Source of the DNA: Candidatus Nealsoniibacteriota bacterium
GTDB taxonomy: Bacteria; Patescibacteriota; Minisyncoccia; Minisyncoccales; PWPS01
Assembly: GCA_003551845.1 (NCBI GenBank)
Contig: PUNQ01000056.1
Coordinates: forward strand, 1-54,069
Direction of reading: 5' to 3'
Length of the DNA stretch: 54,069 nucleotides
Position numbers and translations under genes: made by a program. Shown here piece by piece: positions 10,719 through 20,076 of the stretch. The notes under the pieces are model-generated. The model was not told the origin of the DNA, searched no databases, and saw only the letters and a program-made list of their open reading frames with translations. The stretch's first letter is position 1. Every line of letters begins with the position of its first letter.

Positions 10719-10751
10719 ACTTTTAACTGAATATTAATTAACCTGAATTGA

Positions 10752-11540
10752 TTATTTTTTTCTCTTTTTTCCACCTCTTCTCCTGATTATGTATTTATCG
10801 GTATGTTTTCTCTTTCTGGTTTTTACTCCCTTGGCCGGCTTTCCGGTCGGTGTTTTCGGGTGTTTTAATCCGATGGTTGAGCCACCTTCTCCTCCACCGT
10901 GAGGGTGATCAACGGCATTTTTCGCCTTTCCTCTCACTTTGGGGCGTCTTCCTTTTCTTCTGGTCGTACCCGCTTTTTTCTGATCGACATATTGATGTTC
11001 GGGATTGGAAAGCTCACCTATTGAAGCAAAACATTTTCGGTTCACTTTTCTTACCTCCTTGGACGGCATTTTCAAATGAGTATACTTTCCTTCTTGTGCT
11101 AAAACTACCGCCGAAGCACCTGCTGCTCTAACCATTTTTCCTTCTCCGTCCGGATTCAAGGAGATATTGTGAACCTGAGTTCCTACGGGAATGTTTTTAA
11201 GCCTCATCCTGTTGCCCGGCTTGATGTCAGTCTCCTCGTCAACAACAACTTCGCTACCTTTTTCGACTCCCTGAGGGGCCAAAATATAAGCCAAATCACC
11301 ATCTTCATAACTCACAAGAGCCAAATAAGCCGTCCTGTTGGGGTCATAATCGATTCGCTCAATCTTTCCCGAAACGCCCATCTTCTCTTGTCCGTAATTC
11401 ACCTTTCGCCAAATCTTTCTGGCTCCACCTCCACGGGTTCTGACAGTCATTTTTCCGGTATTATTTCTTCCCCCCGATTTTTTTAAGCTGACCGTCAGCG
11501 ATTTCGGAGGGCGACTGTTTTTTTCTGGTTTTTGACTCAT
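10752..11540 (-). CDS. rplB: 50S ribosomal protein L2
   Basis: GRNNTGKMTVRTRGGGARK, VDHPHGGGEGG. Confidence 0.97.
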   Translation of the reverse strand: MSQKPEKNSRPPKSLTVSLKKSGGRNNTGKMTVRTRGGGARKIWRKVNYGQEKMGVSGKIERIDYDPNRTAYLALVSYEDGDLAYILAPQGVEKGSEVVVDEETDIKPGNRMRLKNIPVGTQVHNISLNPDGEGKMVRAAGASAVVLAQEGKYTHLKMPSKEVRKVNRKCFASIGELSNPEHQYVDQKKAGTTRRKGRRPKVRGKAKNAVDHPHGGGEGGSTIGLKHPKTPTGKPAKGVKTRKRKHTDKYIIRRRGGKKRKK

Positions 11541-11575
11541 TACCGTTTACTATTAAATCATATTTATTTCTTATG

Positions 11576-11854
11576 TCAAGAAGATAAAATCTCAATCTTA
11601 TCCCCTTCCGCCAATCTGACCATCGCTTTTTTATATCCTTTCTTTTTTCCTTCGATCATGCCCAATCTTCTTTTTTTTGAAGGTATGGAAACGATAGTCA
11701 CTTTTTCAACCGTAACATCATACATTTTTTCTATCTCTTCGGCAATCTCAATCTTGTTCGCCTTCTTTCCCACTATGAAAGTATAAATATTATCTTTTTG
11801 GATCAATTCTGTCGTTTTCTCACTGATATGCGGTTTTTTTATTATCTTTTTCAT
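11576..11854 (-). CDS. rplW: 50S ribosomal protein L23
   Basis: KKPHISEKTTELIQKDNIYTFIVGKKANKIEIAEEIEKMYDV. Confidence 0.94.
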   Translation of the reverse strand: MKKIIKKPHISEKTTELIQKDNIYTFIVGKKANKIEIAEEIEKMYDVTVEKVTIVSIPSKKRRLGMIEGKKKGYKKAMVRLAEGDKIEILSS

Positions 11855-12474
11855 AAAAAGGTTTCTTTTAAAACTTTCAAAGAATTCTCCGGTAAAACAA
11901 GATACTCGTAAGTCAATACGTCCAAAGCATTCAAGTTTCTGGCTTCCATGACATGCAGATCGGGGATGTTGCCGGCTGCCAAAACCAGATTTTCATCAGC
12001 CTTTTCGGCGGCAATCAGTGTCGATCCGTCATTACAAGGTAGATTTTTTAAAAAAGAAAGGTTTTTGGTTTTCGGGCCGTCAATATTCAAATCATCGACC
12101 AAAATCAAAAGTTCATTTTCCAATTTGCCCGCCAGGGACATAAAAAGTGCTTTTCTTTTCTCCTTTTTATTTACCTTTTTTTTGTAATTTCTTTCATTTC
12201 TGGGGCCGAAAGTCACTCCTCCTCCTCTCCATATCGGCGATCTTATCGATCCGTGCCTGGCTCTACCGGTTCCTTTCTGCCTCCACGGCTTTCTTCCTCC
12301 ACCTCTCTTTTCCGATCTGTCCTTGGTGTGTGCACTGTTTTGCCTTCTTGCAGCCTGCTGGCAAGTTACCACTTGATATATCAAATCCGAATTGATATCG
12401 GTTTCAAATATTTCTTTCGGAAGATTTGCCTTTTTTTCCGATTTTCCTTCTTTATTGTAAACGGGAATCTTCAT
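11851..12474 (-). CDS. rplD: 50S ribosomal protein L4
   Basis: GGGRKPWRQKGTGRARHGSIRSPIWRGGGVTFGP. Confidence 0.96.
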   Translation of the reverse strand: MKIPVYNKEGKSEKKANLPKEIFETDINSDLIYQVVTCQQAARRQNSAHTKDRSEKRGGGRKPWRQKGTGRARHGSIRSPIWRGGGVTFGPRNERNYKKKVNKKEKRKALFMSLAGKLENELLILVDDLNIDGPKTKNLSFLKNLPCNDGSTLIAAEKADENLVLAAGNIPDLHVMEARNLNALDVLTYEYLVLPENSLKVLKETFL

Positions 12475-13064
12475 ATTTCTTTTATTTCTAACAAATTACC
12501 TTTTCCTCCGGGTACGGCTCCCTTAATCGCCAATGTATTTTCTTTCGTGTCAATATTTACTATCTCCAGATTTTTAACCGTTACCCTGTCGGCGCCCATT
12601 CTTCCGGGCATCTTTTTCCCTTTAAAAACTCTTTGCGGGTAAGCCGACCCTATCGAGCCACCCCTTCTTTCATCATGCTTGGTTCCGTGAGTTCTCGACT
12701 GACCCGAAAAACCGTGTCTTTTAACCACACCCTGAAAACCTTTTCCTTTGGATATTCCCGCTATTTTAACCTGATCCCCTTTCTCAAAAAGAGAAACGTC
12801 TATCTCTTGCCCTTTTTCAAATCCTTCGGTCTCGGTTCTGAACTCGCAAAGATATCGGAAGGGTTTTTCTTTCTGTGGTTTTTTAACTTTTTTTTCCGGC
12901 AATTTCTCAAATCCGATCTGCACCGCTTCATAGCCGTCTTTATCTTCATTTTTCAATTGAGTAATAACACACGGACCGGCCTTAACCAAAGTAACGGGGA
13001 TAACTTTTCCCTCATCGTCAAAAAACTGTGTCATTCCCAATTTTTTTCCCAATATGAATTTCAT
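12471..13064 (-). CDS. rplC: 50S ribosomal protein L3 (start set at [10 protein letters not shown])
   Basis: [58 protein letters not shown]. Confidence 0.96.
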   Translation of the reverse strand: MKFILGKKLGMTQFFDDEGKVIPVTLVKAGPCVITQLKNEDKDGYEAVQIGFEKLPEKKVKKPQKEKPFRYLCEFRTETEGFEKGQEIDVSLFEKGDQVKIAGISKGKGFQGVVKRHGFSGQSRTHGTKHDERRGGSIGSAYPQRVFKGKKMPGRMGADRVTVKNLEIVNIDTKENTLAIKGAVPGGKGNLLEIKEI

Positions 13065-13198
13065 AATTTTAATTGCATCTACATTCTTTTCAACCTTTTC
13101 AAACAAAAAGGCGGGGCTTCCCCCCGACTCGGTGAAGTCGGAAAAATTTTACTATAACCCTATGCGTTACTTATTGTAATCATCTAATTCAAAAAAGC

Positions 13199-13221
13199 AA
13201 AGCTCGGATGGTTCGAGCTTT
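13199..13221 (-). terminator. putative intrinsic terminator/attenuator at the end of rpsJ
   Basis: Minus strand AAAGCTCG-N7-CGAGCTTT then GCTTTTTT. Confidence 0.6.
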
Positions 13222-13537
13222 ACATCTTAACTTCAATATTGACCCCGTTGGGTAAAGTAAGGTTTCTGAGGGCATCCAAAACTTTCGGATTGGCGTCAAG
13301 TACGTCAATAAGTCTTTTGTGCACCCTTACCTCGTATTGTTCCTTCGATTTGTTGTTTACGAACGTTGATCGATTAACGGTATACTTTTTAATCTCGGTA
13401 GGTAAGGGAGTGGGACCCGAAATCTCACTCCCGTACCTGGTTGCAGTTTCTACAATTTGTTCCGCGCTACTGTCAATCACTTTATGATCGTAACCGCGAA
13501 GCTTAATCCTGATTCTGTTAATATCGTCCTTGGCCAT
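13220..13537 (-). CDS. rpsJ: 30S ribosomal protein S10
   Basis: RIRIKLRGYDHKVIDSSAEQIVETATR, HKRLIDVLDA. Confidence 0.96.
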   Translation of the reverse strand: MAKDDINRIRIKLRGYDHKVIDSSAEQIVETATRYGSEISGPTPLPTEIKKYTVNRSTFVNNKSKEQYEVRVHKRLIDVLDANPKVLDALRNLTLPNGVNIEVKM

Positions 13538-13543
13538 AAGTCA

Positions 13544-14740
13544 TTACTTGATTATCTTGGTCACCACCCCGGCACCTACGGTTTTACCACCTTCTCTGAT
13601 GGCGAACCTTTGCTCTTCTTCAAGTGCGATGGGGGCGATTAATTTTATTTTCAATTCGGCCGTATCACCGGGCATAACCATTTCGGTTCCTTCCTTGAGC
13701 TCCACTTCTCCGGTTACGTCGGTTGTTCTGAAATAAAATTGCGGTTTGTAACCGTTAAAAAACGGAGTATGTCTTCCACCTTCGTCCTTATCCAGGATAT
13801 AAACCTCCGCTTCGAATTCGGTGTGAGGCTCCACACTTCCCGGTTTAGCCAAAACTTGTCCTCTTTCTATTTCATCCTTTTTGGTTCCCCTGAGAAGAAG
13901 TCCGGCATTATCTCCGGCTTCACCTCTGTCCAGGCTCTTGTTGAACATCTCAATACTTACAACGGTAGTCTTGTCGATATCTTCCTTGAGTCCGATAATA
14001 TCAACTTCATCCTTGGCGTTTATGACTCCTCTTTCAATTCTTCCGGTTGCAACCGTTCCTCTTCCTTCAATTGAAAAGATGTCTTCAATGGCCATAAGGA
14101 AAGGTTTGTCGACATCTCTTTCCGGTTCGGGAATGTAATCGTCCAAGGCATCCATCAATTCCAAAATCGGCTCAACCGCATCGTCATCCGCACTTTCGGC
14201 TTCAAAAGCCTTCAGGGCGGATCCTTTGATTACCGGTACGTTGTCACCGTCATATTCATATTTATTAAGAAGCTCTCTTACTTCCGATTCGACAAGCTCG
14301 ATCATTTCCGGATCATCAACCATGTCGGTCTTGTTCAAAAAGACAACCAAAGAAGGAAGTCCCACCTGTCTGGCCAAGAGAATGTGTTCTCTGGTTTGAG
14401 GCATCGGACCGTCCGCGGCGGAAACAACCAAAATCGCTCCGTCCATTTGAGCTGCTCCGGTGATCATGTTTTTTACGTAATCGGCGTGTCCGGGACAATC
14501 GATATGTGCGTAGTGCCTTTTCTCGGTTTCATATTCTTGGTGAGAAACGGCAATCGTAATTCCTCTTGCCTTTTCTTCCGGTGCGGAATCGATGTCTTCG
14601 ATACTCGCCGTCATCCCGGAGAGTCCTTTCATATTCAAAGTCTTCAGAATCGCAGCGGTAAGAGTGGTCTTACCGTGGTCTACGTGACCAATGGTTCCGA
14701 TGTTAAGATGTGGTTTTGATCTTTCGAATTTTTCAGCCAT
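13544..14740 (-). CDS. tuf: translation elongation factor Tu
   Basis: [43 protein letters not shown]. Confidence 0.98.
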   Translation of the reverse strand: MAEKFERSKPHLNIGTIGHVDHGKTTLTAAILKTLNMKGLSGMTASIEDIDSAPEEKARGITIAVSHQEYETEKRHYAHIDCPGHADYVKNMITGAAQMDGAILVVSAADGPMPQTREHILLARQVGLPSLVVFLNKTDMVDDPEMIELVESEVRELLNKYEYDGDNVPVIKGSALKAFEAESADDDAVEPILELMDALDDYIPEPERDVDKPFLMAIEDIFSIEGRGTVATGRIERGVINAKDEVDIIGLKEDIDKTTVVSIEMFNKSLDRGEAGDNAGLLLRGTKKDEIERGQVLAKPGSVEPHTEFEAEVYILDKDEGGRHTPFFNGYKPQFYFRTTDVTGEVELKEGTEMVMPGDTAELKIKLIAPIALEEEQRFAIREGGKTVGAGVVTKIIK

Positions 14741-14867
14741 ATTATTATTTTAATTAATTAAACGAAATAACTCGTTTAATACTTTTAATTTTTATTTGGA
14801 AATCAACTGATTTTAAATTGATTTCAGTGTCTTTTATATTACAATAATTTTTCTCAAAAGTCCAGAC

Positions 14868-16994
14868 CTATCTACCGGCTTTTATTTCTTCGGCAACATT
14901 GGCGGGAACCTTCTTATATTCCAAAAATTCCATCGTGAAATTACCTCTTCCTTCGGTAAGTGACCTGAGGGTGGTTACGTAGCCGAACATTTCAGCCAAC
15001 GGAACGTTGGCTCTTATCACTTTCATATCCATCTTTCCCTTGGTATTTTCCGTATTTTGAACTTCTCCTCTCCTGGAAGAAAGATCTCCGACGATGTCAC
15101 CGAAAAACTCGGACGGAACTACCACTTCGACTTTCATAAACGGCTCCAGAAGAACCGGTCTCGCTTTTTTGCATGCATCCTTAAAAGCCATCGACCCCGC
15201 AATCTTGAAAGCCATCTTGGAAGAATCCACCTCATGGTAAGACCCGTCAACAAGTCGAGCCCTTATTCCGACCATAGGATAGCCGGCAACGACTCCTTCA
15301 TCCATCACTTCGGCTATACCTTTTTCCACTGCGGGAATATATTCTTGCGGAATAACTCCACCGGTAATTTCATCTAAAAATTCCAGCCGATCTTCCTTTT
15401 CCTGGCTGTCGTACTCGGACGGCTCTATCTCTATTTTTACATGACCGTATTGACCCCTGCCTCCGGTTTGCTTTACGTATTCGGACTCCGCCTCGGATTC
15501 TTTTGTTACGGTTTCCCGATAAGCCACTTGCGGTTTGCCGACTTCCGCTTCAACTCCGAACTCTCTTTTAAGCCTGTTGATTATGATATCCAGATGAAGC
15601 TCTCCCATACCGGAAATAATCGTCTCTCCGGTTTCTATATCTCCCTTGACTTTAAAAGTCGGATCTTCCTGGCCCAGTTTTCTCAAGGCGAGTCCCATCT
15701 TTTCTTGATCTTCCCTGCTTTTTGGTTCTACTCTTATCGAAACAACCGGATCGGGAAAAGTTATATTCTCCAGAATGACCGGGTCCTTGGGATCACAAAG
15801 CGTGTCTCCCGTGGCGGTCTCATCCAAGCCGACGAGAGCAACTATGTCCCCCGTGTAAATTTCTTTGACCTCTTCTCTTTCATTGGCATGCATCCTCAAA
15901 ATTCTGTTTATCCTTTCTTTTTTTCCGGTCGTCGAATTGACAACGTTGGACCCACCGGTCAATTTTCCGGAATAAACCCTGACAAAAGTAAGACTTCCGA
16001 CATAAGGATCGGTAGCCAATTTGAAAGCCAGAGCGGAAAACGGCTCATCATCATCCGCATTTCTGATCATCTCGGTTTCTCCGTCTTCGGGATCAACCCC
16101 CTTTACCGGTGGTAAATCGGTAGGAGCGGGGAAAAAATCACAAATCGCATCGATAACCGGTTGAACCCCCTTGTTTTTAAGGGCCGTTCCACAATAAACG
16201 GGAACCAAATTATAGTTCAAAACGGCTTCTCTGAGAACACTTTTAAGTTCTTCAACCGAAACTTCTTCACCTTCCATGTATTTTTCAAAAAGCTCCTCAT
16301 CTTCGGTAACTATTCTTTCAATCATCTCTTCTCTTTTCTCTTTCGCTTCGGCTTTCAGTTCTTCGGGGATTTCTTCTTTTACGACTTCTTCACCCATCTC
16401 TCCCTCGAATCTCCAAGCCTTCATCGTTAAAAGATCAACCACTCCTTTGAAATCCTTTTCCGAGCCGATCGGTATTTGCATCGGAACCACGTTGGGGGTC
16501 AATTTTTCAACTATAGTCTCCACGGCCCCTTCATAAGTAGCACCGACCCTGTCCATTTTATTTATAAAGCAGATCCTGGGAACTTGATACTTGTTGGCTT
16601 GTCTCCAAACCGTTTCCGATTGGGATTCGACTCCGGAAACTCCGTCAAAAACAACGACCGCTCCGTCCAAAACTCTGAGCGATCTTTGTACTTCTGCCGT
16701 AAAATCGATGTGTCCCGGAGTATCTATTATGTTTATTCTGTATTCACCTTTCCCTTTCTTCTTTTTATAAGTAGGCGTCCAAAAACAAGTGGTTGCCGCA
16801 GAGGTGATGGTAATGCCCCTTTCTCTCTCCTGATCCATCCAGTCCATTACGGAGTCACCATCGTGAGTTTCTCCTATTTTATGGGAAATTCCGGTATAAA
16901 AAAGAACTCTTTCCGTCATCGTGGTCTTGCCCGCATCGATGTGGGCTATGATTCCTATATTTCTGTATTTTTCCAATTTATATTCTCTTGGCAT
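14868..16994 (-). CDS. fusA: translation elongation factor G
   Basis: [33 protein letters not shown]; 708 aa. Confidence 0.98.
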   Translation of the reverse strand: MPREYKLEKYRNIGIIAHIDAGKTTMTERVLFYTGISHKIGETHDGDSVMDWMDQERERGITITSAATTCFWTPTYKKKKGKGEYRINIIDTPGHIDFTAEVQRSLRVLDGAVVVFDGVSGVESQSETVWRQANKYQVPRICFINKMDRVGATYEGAVETIVEKLTPNVVPMQIPIGSEKDFKGVVDLLTMKAWRFEGEMGEEVVKEEIPEELKAEAKEKREEMIERIVTEDEELFEKYMEGEEVSVEELKSVLREAVLNYNLVPVYCGTALKNKGVQPVIDAICDFFPAPTDLPPVKGVDPEDGETEMIRNADDDEPFSALAFKLATDPYVGSLTFVRVYSGKLTGGSNVVNSTTGKKERINRILRMHANEREEVKEIYTGDIVALVGLDETATGDTLCDPKDPVILENITFPDPVVSIRVEPKSREDQEKMGLALRKLGQEDPTFKVKGDIETGETIISGMGELHLDIIINRLKREFGVEAEVGKPQVAYRETVTKESEAESEYVKQTGGRGQYGHVKIEIEPSEYDSQEKEDRLEFLDEITGGVIPQEYIPAVEKGIAEVMDEGVVAGYPMVGIRARLVDGSYHEVDSSKMAFKIAGSMAFKDACKKARPVLLEPFMKVEVVVPSEFFGDIVGDLSSRRGEVQNTENTKGKMDMKVIRANVPLAEMFGYVTTLRSLTEGRGNFTMEFLEYKKVPANVAEEIKAGR

Positions 16995-17043
16995 AATTTT
17001 TCAAATAAAAAACGCTTTCCGAAAGCACTTTAAAAACTTAAGT

Positions 17044-17520
17044 TTATTTTGCTAAAAAGGCAAAGGCTCTATTTGCTTCAGCCATCCTTTCCATATTCTC
17101 TCTCTTTTTGATTGCCGACCCCTGACCTTGAGAAGCGTCCAAAAGCTCGTCGGCCAATCTCTTTTCCATCGCCGATCCCGACTTTGATCGAGCAGCCTCC
17201 AATATCCATCTCATGGCCAAGCTCATTCCTCTTTTCTTTCCGACGTCATAAGGAACTTGATAAGTCGCTCCTCCGACACGCTTTGATCTCACTTCCTTGG
17301 ACGGAGTGGTATTTTGCAGCGCTTTTTCAAAAACTTCTATCGGATCACCTCCCGTCTTTTCTTTAATGATATCGAAAGAATCATAAAGAATCCTTCTGGC
17401 CAAAGATTTTTTTCCGTCCTTCATTATGTGGTTTACGAATTTTGCGACTACCACATTTTTATATTTCGGATCGGGATCTATCGGATGAGTCTTATATTTT
17501 TTTCCTTTCTCTTCAAACAT
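17044..17520 (-). CDS. rpsG: 30S ribosomal protein S7
   Basis: VRSKRVGGATYQVPYDVGKKRGMSLAMRWI. Confidence 0.97.
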   Translation of the reverse strand: MFEEKGKKYKTHPIDPDPKYKNVVVAKFVNHIMKDGKKSLARRILYDSFDIIKEKTGGDPIEVFEKALQNTTPSKEVRSKRVGGATYQVPYDVGKKRGMSLAMRWILEAARSKSGSAMEKRLADELLDASQGQGSAIKKRENMERMAEANRAFAFLAK

Positions 17521-17530
17521 ATTTCAGATT

Positions 17531-17941
17531 TTAACTCTGCTTTTTTGTTCCGTATTTACTCCTGGATTGTTTTTTGCCTTCAACTCCTTCGGAATCAAGT
17601 GCACCCCTCACCACCGTGTAACGAACTCCGGGAAGGTCCTTGACTCTTCCTCCTCTCACTAAAACGACCGAGTGCTCCTGTAAGCTGTGTCCTTCACCGG
17701 GAATATAAGCGGTAACTTCCATTCCGTTGCTCAGACGAACTCTGGCCACTTTCCTGAGAGCCGAATTCGGTTTTTTGGGAGTGGTCGTCGAAACCTTCAG
17801 GCAAACTCCTTTTTTAAAGGGAGACGGATAATAAGATTTTTCATTCTTCAAATTATTAAAACCATAAGACAAAGCAGGTGATTTCTGCTTCTTTTTGGGC
17901 TTCTTTCTTCCTTTTCTGACTAATTGATTTATTGTCGGCAT
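17531..17941 (-). CDS. rpsL: 30S ribosomal protein S12
   Basis: [58 protein letters not shown]. Confidence 0.98.
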   Translation of the reverse strand: MPTINQLVRKGRKKPKKKQKSPALSYGFNNLKNEKSYYPSPFKKGVCLKVSTTTPKKPNSALRKVARVRLSNGMEVTAYIPGEGHSLQEHSVVLVRGGRVKDLPGVRYTVVRGALDSEGVEGKKQSRSKYGTKKQS

Positions 17942-18003
17942 CTTACAACGGGCATTCTAATTACGAATGCCATTTTCTTTAACTTTTAATCCGTCATGTG
18001 GCA

Positions 18004-18032
18004 ATATTACAAAAAAGATCTCTTTTTGTCAA
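18004..18032 (-). promoter_or_regulatory. sigma70-type promoter for the rpsL-rpsG-fusA operon
   Basis: Minus strand TTGACA-N17-TAATAT. Confidence 0.75.
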
Positions 18033-18046
18033 GAACGAAATGATAT

Positions 18047-18658
18047 TTACAAAATTAGACCCGGCGGTATCCCGGTGAAAAGCTCAAATACGAAACCGGC
18101 GACAATCGGTAAAAAGATAAAAGCGACCATCAGCGCTATCAAGATTCCGAGTATGCTTCGCCCCGGAGAAAAATTGAGGGGAGTAAAAATCCTGAGCAGC
18201 TTTGAGCCGTCCAAAGGGGGAACCGGAATCAAGTTGAAGAGCGCTAAAATAATATTTATATAGATTATGAGCGCTACCGAGAACGTCCAAAAGGGAGCCA
18301 AGTCGACATATCTGATCACTATTGAAAATATTAAAGCGATGATCAAATTGGAAGCCGGCCCGGCGGCGGCAACTTTGGCCGATCCGTATTTTTGATCTCT
18401 CAAATTATAAGGGTTAAAGGGAACCGGTTTAGCATAACCTATGAAAAATCCTCCCGTAAGCATTAAAAAAAGCGGTAGAATAATCGTTCCGAAAGTATCT
18501 ATGTGAGCCAAGGGATTCAAGGTGAGTCTCCCCTGATGCTTGGCGGTGGGATCGCCCAAATAAAGAGCCATCCACGCGTGAGCGTACTCGTGAAATATGG
18601 CCGACATTATTATTATCACATATATAAATAGCGCCATTTGTAAATCCATGTTTCCCAT
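18047..18658 (-). CDS. site-2 protease (M50) family integral membrane metalloprotease
   Basis: HEYAHAWMA zinc motif, multi-TM, N-x2-P-x2-PLDGS-like NLIPVPPLDGSKLL. Confidence 0.93.
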   Translation of the reverse strand: MGNMDLQMALFIYVIIIMSAIFHEYAHAWMALYLGDPTAKHQGRLTLNPLAHIDTFGTIILPLFLMLTGGFFIGYAKPVPFNPYNLRDQKYGSAKVAAAGPASNLIIALIFSIVIRYVDLAPFWTFSVALIIYINIILALFNLIPVPPLDGSKLLRIFTPLNFSPGRSILGILIALMVAFIFLPIVAGFVFELFTGIPPGLIL

Positions 18659-18699
18659 ATACCACTTATTTTAACAAAAAATAGGCAAATTAAAACCTT

Positions 18700-18727
18700 T
18701 TGACTTTGACTCTCTTTAATGTATAAT
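18700..18727 (+). promoter_or_regulatory. sigma70-type promoter for rpmB
   Basis: TTGACT-N16-TATAAT. Confidence 0.65.
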
Positions 18728-18796
18728 GAATTGCAACATTGATCAAGTCACAAAGTCACAATCGATAAAATTATTATTTAACTTCAAACCGATAAA

Positions 18797-19009
18797 ATGG
18801 CTAAGTGTAAAATTTGTAAAAAGAAATCGGAGCTGGCCGGTAATTACGCCAAAACCAGAGGACAATACAACCCGACCGGAAAACGGAGAAGAAAACCGAA
18901 TCTTCAAAGTGTCCATGTCCCCGAAGGAATTGAAAAGAAGGCTTACAAAGAATTCGCCGGAAAAAAGATTACCGCTTGCGCCAAGTGCATAAAAGCAATT
19001 TCCAAGTAA
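18797..19009 (+). CDS. rpmB: 50S ribosomal protein L28
   Basis: MAKCKICKKKSELAGNYAKTRGQYNPTGKRRRKPNLQSVHVPE. Confidence 0.88.
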   Translation: MAKCKICKKKSELAGNYAKTRGQYNPTGKRRRKPNLQSVHVPEGIEKKAYKEFAGKKITACAKCIKAISK

Positions 19010-19042
19010 TGCCCTATTTTGGTTTTTATTTTCAAGCGATTT

Positions 19043-19116
19043 CGGGCCGTGGCCTAGAGGCTTAGGGCGCGCCGCTGGGGGCGGTGAGATCGCCGGTTCG
19101 AATCCGGCCGGCCCGA
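19043..19116 (+). tRNA. tRNA-Pro, anticodon GGG (no encoded CCA)
   Basis: Folded by hand: acceptor CGGGCCG/CGGCCCG, anticodon stem CGCCG/CGGTG with loop CTGGGGG, T-arm GCCGG-TTCGAAT-CCGGC, discriminator A. Confidence 0.92.
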
Positions 19117-19123
19117 CAAAAAA

Positions 19124-19150
19124 ACTCCCCTTCTTGCATTGAAGGGGAGT
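19124..19150. terminator. bidirectional intrinsic terminator between tRNA-Pro and the YbaB gene
   Basis: ACTCCCCTTC-N7-GAAGGGGAGT flanked by A-tract and T-tract. Confidence 0.85.
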
Positions 19151-19167
19151 TTTGTATTTTGAAAGCT

Positions 19168-19419
19168 TTAAATTCCACCCATCTCTTGCATCTTTTGGGC
19201 CGCCTTCTTTTGCATCTTTTTTAAGGCTTTATTCACACAGTCCTTGACCAGCTCTCCGGCTCTTTCCGGCTCCACATTCTCATCAATTTCAACTTTTTCC
19301 ACCTTCATTTGTCCGTTAACGATCACTCTGACTCCTCCGTTTTCTACCGTTTCTTTCTCTTTTGAAAGACTGCTTTGTAAATCTTTCAATTTTTTAGCTT
19401 GTTTGAATTTATCGAACAT
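19168..19419 (-). CDS. YbaB/EbfC family DNA-binding protein
   Basis: MFDKFKQAKKLKDLQSSLSKE, VIVNGQMKVEKVEIDE. Confidence 0.85.
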   Translation of the reverse strand: MFDKFKQAKKLKDLQSSLSKEKETVENGGVRVIVNGQMKVEKVEIDENVEPERAGELVKDCVNKALKKMQKKAAQKMQEMGGI

Positions 19420-19508
19420 ATATTTTGTTTAAATTTTTACTCTAAAAACAACTATAGCAAATATCAAATTAAAAACAAATCGAAACGAATCCTTTAAAAG
19501 ATGAAAAA

Positions 19509-19533
19509 GACCACCTCGATTGAGAAGGTGGTC
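19509..19533. terminator. intrinsic terminator
   Basis: GACCACCT-N9-AGGTGGTC hairpin. Confidence 0.65.
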
Positions 19534-19550
19534 TAAAGTTTATAGCTCAT

Positions 19551-19997
19551 TTAAAATGGAGAGCTTCTTATCTTTCTTTTTTCCAAGATTATCCACTTTC
19601 CACTTTCTTCTATAGCGCTTATAATTTCTTTGAGTTCTTCTTCCTGAATGAAGGAGGGATATTCTCCTTTGCCCCTCCACATCATCTCTATCATTTCAGT
19701 GGGCTCTTCATCACTGAAATGAACTGCTTCAATTATGACCGTTTCGGTCTCTTTTCCCGTTCCCGAAAAAGAAACCATTTTGCTTCCTTGGATTTTTGTA
19801 CTCTGGTTTCTTTTTGCTATTATAATTTCTCCCCAAGAAATATCTTGGGAAATTTCAACCGAAAAAAAACTCATAAATGGAAGTGGAATAGGAGGTGCCT
19901 CTTCCCACTTGGTCCACTCGACTCCTTCAGCGTTACCCGGAAAAGTAAGCACTATTGTCATCGCGATCAACAAAATCACTAAAAAATTCTTAAGCAC
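19551..19997 (-). CDS. secreted hypothetical protein
   Basis: N-terminal signal-like segment MLKNFLVILLIAMTIVLTFPGNAEG; GTG start with GGAAGTG upstream. Confidence 0.6.
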   Translation of the reverse strand: MLKNFLVILLIAMTIVLTFPGNAEGVEWTKWEEAPPIPLPFMSFFSVEISQDISWGEIIIAKRNQSTKIQGSKMVSFSGTGKETETVIIEAVHFSDEEPTEMIEMMWRGKGEYPSFIQEEELKEIISAIEESGKWIILEKRKIRSSPF

Positions 19998-20047
19998 AAA
20001 ATCACTTCCTTTCTTTTATTTCATTATAAAATGAGCTACTTTTCTTT

Positions 20048-20076
20048 ATTATATAATATATATTATATATTGTCAA
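20048..20076 (-). promoter_or_regulatory. consensus promoter TTGACA-N17-TATAAT with a perfect 20-bp palindrome at 20050-20069
   Basis: -35 at 20071-20076, -10 at 20048-20053; TATATAATATATATTATATA is self-complementary. Confidence 0.7.

Noticed and set aside
15441-16115. 224-aa plus-strand ORF
   Set aside because: Antisense to fusA; no recognisable motifs
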